Shown in pieces: positions 61,523-64,000 of a stretch of 64,000 nucleotides of DNA. The first letter of the stretch is position 1. Each line of letters begins with the position of its first letter. Made by a program: the position numbers and the translations under genes. Under the pieces are notes generated by a model. It worked only from the letters and a program-made list of their open reading frames with translations. It had not been told where the DNA came from and did not search any database. This DNA is from Desulfobacteraceae bacterium (lineage in GTDB: Bacteria > Desulfobacterota > Desulfobacteria > Desulfobacterales > Desulfobacteraceae): positions 62,001 to 126,000 of the forward strand of contig JAAEMK010000499.1 in the NCBI GenBank assembly GCA_024225635.1. The letters run 5' to 3'.

Positions 61523-63222
61523 AAATTACCATCGCCAGAACCGCAGGATTTTGCATGGGCGTTCGCCGTGCGGTTGACATCGTACTGGACGCCTCCAACA
61601 CCGCCCGGGAGCGCATCTGCACCTACGGCCCCCTGATCCATAACCCCCAGGTCCTGGAGATGCTGGAGAAGAAGGGCATCCCCAGCATCGACAAGATCCC
61701 CGAGAAAGGCGAGGGCACCGTTCTCATCAGGGCCCACGGAGTCCCTCCCCAGGACCAGGAAAAGCTGAAGCAGGCCGGATTCACCGTGATCGACGCCACC
61801 TGCCCCAGGGTGATCAGGGTTCAGACCATCATCCGGAAGCATGCCCGGAAAGGGTACGCCAGCATCATCCTGGGAGACCGCGATCATCCTGAAGTCAGAG
61901 GGCTTCTGGGGCATGCCGAAGAACGGGGCATAACCGCATCCTCCATGGAGGAATTGAAGGGTCTTCCCGTATACGACAAGGCGATCATCGTTGCCCAGAC
62001 GACCCAGGACACCCATCTTTTCAAGGAAGTCAAGGCCTGGGCCCGGGAGAACCACCCGGACTACAAGGTGTTTGACACCATCTGCGACTCCACGGAAAAA
62101 CGCCAGGCCGAGGCCAGGCGAATCACCGAAACCAGCGATGCCGTGGTGGTGATCGGCGGAAAGCAGAGCGGCAACACCCAGCGGCTCGCCCAGGTGGCAA
62201 GAGAATCCGGGAAACCCGCCTTTCACATCGAGGATGTGTCCGAGCTTGACCTCGAGACCCTTTCCAAAGCCGAGAGCATTGCCATCACGGCCGGCGCCTC
62301 CACCCCCAACTGGATCATCAACAAAACCTGCCGGACCCTCGAGGACGCCCTGGAAAAGAAACACAGCACCCTTACAGCCACGGCCCTGACCATGCTGGGT
62401 TTTCTTCTCAAGACCAATCTGCTGCTCTCCCTGGGGGCCGGCTGCCTCACCTATGCCTGCGCAACACTTCAGGGATTGGACCACAGCCTCAACCATGCAG
62501 CCGTGGCCATGCTCTATATCCTCTCCATGCAGGTCATCAACAATCTGTTCACCATAAAGTCGGACAGATACAACCACCCGGACAGGGCGGAATTCTACAG
62601 CAGGAACCGCAACTATCTCATTCTTCTTGCCTTGGTCAGCGGGGCGGGGGGCCTCTGCCTTACAATTACCACAAGCGCCCTCTCCTTTGCCATTCTGCTC
62701 GTGATGAGCCTCCTGGGGCTCTCCTATAACCTGAGGATTCTCCCGGGGGCGTCCGGGATCAAGCGGATCAAGGACATTCCAGGTTCAAAGACCCTGCTCA
62801 TTGCCGCAGCCTGGGGGACGGTCACGGCCATCCTTCCGGCGGTTTCGGACCCGGGGGGACTTGCGTTCCTGCCGGCGCTCATTTTTTCCACAGGACTTGT
62901 GTTTGCAAGGACCGCCTTTTTCGACCTCCTGGAGATACAGGGGGACAGAATCACCGGCAAAGAGACCCTTCCCATTCTTCTTGGAGAGAAGCGGAGCATC
63001 ACTCTCATCTTCAGGGTTCTCCTGGCCGTATCCCTTACGCTTATCCTGTCGGCGCTGTTCACGATTATCCCCAAAACCGGGTTATTACTGGCCTTGCTCC
63101 CTGTTTCCATGCTCTATGTGGTCAATTCCAGTAAAAAAGGAAACATCCTCCCGGGAACCAGATTAGAACTTGTTATTGAATCTCATTTTATCATTGCAGG
63201 TATCCTATCGGCAATCTTCTAA
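61519..63222 (+). CDS. ispH: IspH (HMBPP reductase) fused to a UbiA-like prenyltransferase domain
   Basis: 567 aa. Residues 1 to about 280 are IspH, with the three cluster cysteines in RTAGFCMGVRRAV (Cys12), DATCPRVIRVQ and DTICDSTEKRQ. It makes IPP and DMAPP from HMBPP in the MEP pathway. The remaining ~285 residues have about seven to nine membrane helices and UbiA-type motifs: a DRYNHPDR segment as first Asp motif and DLLEIQGDRITGKETLP as second. The fusion joins isoprenoid supply to a membrane prenyl transfer step; the acceptor is unknown. ATGA overlap with parB. Confidence 0.85.
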   Translation: MKITIARTAGFCMGVRRAVDIVLDASNTARERICTYGPLIHNPQVLEMLEKKGIPSIDKIPEKGEGTVLIRAHGVPPQDQEKLKQAGFTVIDATCPRVIRVQTIIRKHARKGYASIILGDRDHPEVRGLLGHAEERGITASSMEELKGLPVYDKAIIVAQTTQDTHLFKEVKAWARENHPDYKVFDTICDSTEKRQAEARRITETSDAVVVIGGKQSGNTQRLAQVARESGKPAFHIEDVSELDLETLSKAESIAITAGASTPNWIINKTCRTLEDALEKKHSTLTATALTMLGFLLKTNLLLSLGAGCLTYACATLQGLDHSLNHAAVAMLYILSMQVINNLFTIKSDRYNHPDRAEFYSRNRNYLILLALVSGAGGLCLTITTSALSFAILLVMSLLGLSYNLRILPGASGIKRIKDIPGSKTLLIAAAWGTVTAILPAVSDPGGLAFLPALIFSTGLVFARTAFFDLLEIQGDRITGKETLPILLGEKRSITLIFRVLLAVSLTLILSALFTIIPKTGLLLALLPVSMLYVVNSSKKGNILPGTRLELVIESHFIIAGILSAIF

Positions 63223-63249
63223 AATAAAGAAAGAAAGGCATCCGGCCCC

Positions 63250-64000
63250 ATGACAGACTCCGGCAACAGAAACAATCAATACCCCCTCATTGGACTGCTC
63301 GCACTGAAACACGGTCTCATCGAACAGAAGGACCTTGACAAAGCATGGTTGGAGAGCAGGAGTACCGACCAGCCAGACCGGTCGTTTGCCGACTACCTGA
63401 TAACAAACGAGCTTGTTTCAGACCGTGACATGAAACGCCTGGTCACTGCGTCCAGGGCCATGGAGATCCGGAACAGGGATGTCAAATTCGGCACCATTGC
63501 CATTGAAAAAGGCTTTATCTCCAACACCCTGCTGAAGCTGGCGCTGGATGAGCAGAAACAGCAATTCACCCGGTACAAACGCTCCAGGCTCCTGGGGGAC
63601 ATACTGGTGGAAGCCTCAATGATCTCCACGCGTCAGCGGGACTATATTCTCAAGGAGCAGAACCGGCTCAAGGAACTCAACCAGGCCCGCAGGAAAAAAG
63701 CGGCCCAACGCGGCCGGAAGCCTGATGGGAAATCATCAACTGCTACACCCGAAGTAACCGCCAATTCAATGACCTCGGAAGACCTGAACGGGGGAATCAC
63801 TCTCATGCTTCCCCAGGATGGCCTGTCCGCCTATCTCTTGAAAACCGATGAATTCGACGACAGCATCACCGCCCAGGATATCCAGGATATGCTGTCTGAA
63901 AAACACATTATCTTCGGCGTTGTGGACACAACCCTCATCGACGGATTCATCAAATCCAGCGGCTTCAAGACAAAACCCTTCAGGATCGCCAAGGGCATCC
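63250..64000 (+). CDS. N-terminal part of a FapA/DUF342-like protein (cut by window end)
   Basis: 250 codons run from ATG 63250 to the window edge with no stop. The first ~150 residues are helical (LIGLLALKHGLIEQKDLDKA, ILVEASMISTRQRDYILKEQ) and resemble the repeated units of type IV pilus assembly ATPase N-terminal or DUF4388-like modules. From about residue 175 the sequence (… MLSEKHIIFGVVDTTLIDGF … KPFRIAKG) matches the start of DUF342/FapA proteins. The function is unknown. Confidence 0.7.
   Translation, partial: MTDSGNRNNQYPLIGLLALKHGLIEQKDLDKAWLESRSTDQPDRSFADYLITNELVSDRDMKRLVTASRAMEIRNRDVKFGTIAIEKGFISNTLLKLALDEQKQQFTRYKRSRLLGDILVEASMISTRQRDYILKEQNRLKELNQARRKKAAQRGRKPDGKSSTATPEVTANSMTSEDLNGGITLMLPQDGLSAYLLKTDEFDDSITAQDIQDMLSEKHIIFGVVDTTLIDGFIKSSGFKTKPFRIAKGI

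Noticed and set aside
61081-62577. 498-codon frame antisense to parB and ispH
   Set aside because: Spans two well-supported genes and has no recognisable protein features.

Overview
The window comes from a sulfate-reducing deltaproteobacterium, most likely a member of the Desulfobacterales. The evidence is a complete dsrMKJOP operon (27447-32482), a propionate-type biotin transcarboxylase gene set, and the general gene style. I cannot name a species. The host DNA is GC-rich with strong ribosome binding sites. The first ~16 kb are more AT-rich and have phage-style packing.

Positions 1 to about 16,311 are the right-hand part of an integrated prophage or similar element. Its right end is marked by a tyrosine integrase (14984-16114), then a displaced 3' fragment of tRNA-Ser(GCU) (16251-16311, attR) and the old tRNA terminator. 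The left end and the restored tRNA should lie before position 1. A leftward operon (5411 to 1131) carries replication and late-type genes: a phage replication initiator with clusters of 11-bp iterons inside and upstream of it, SSB, DUF1064, a zinc-cluster protein and a lysozyme-like protein. A divergent repressor (5603-6079) sits in an operator-rich region. A rightward operon (7005 onward) encodes an unknown 444-aa protein, a Rad50/SMC-like ATPase split into two genes, a UvrD-type helicase, small unknown proteins, a PAPS-reductase-like protein, an excisionase-like protein and the integrase.

Host DNA from about 16.3 to 26.8 kb holds a Fic protein with a large dyad in front of it, an ABC importer operon whose binding-protein gene has an in-frame TGA, an unrecognised 563-aa protein, glucose-6-phosphate isomerase and an M18 aminopeptidase. 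From 26.8 to 34.7 kb come an RsbRD_N-type protein, dsrMKJOP (membrane electron transfer for sulfite reduction) and a chemoreceptor.

From 36.2 to 42.8 kb there is a housekeeping superoperon: rplU, rpmA, obgE, proB, proA, nadD, rsfS, gpmI. From 43.3 to 55.7 kb, mostly on the minus strand, lie a signalling pair (cNMP-binding methyltransferase plus HD-GYP), a transcarboxylase-type set (12S-like, small subunit, 5S+biotin), a DUF169-CoaE fusion, two DUF2889 proteins and a DUF6125-like protein. From 55.9 to 64 kb lie REP-like repeats, an isolated EF-G, an M48 protease with TPRs, a YjbQ protein, a gutted parA with an intact parB, an IspH-UbiA fusion, and the start of a FapA/DUF342-like gene cut by the window end.
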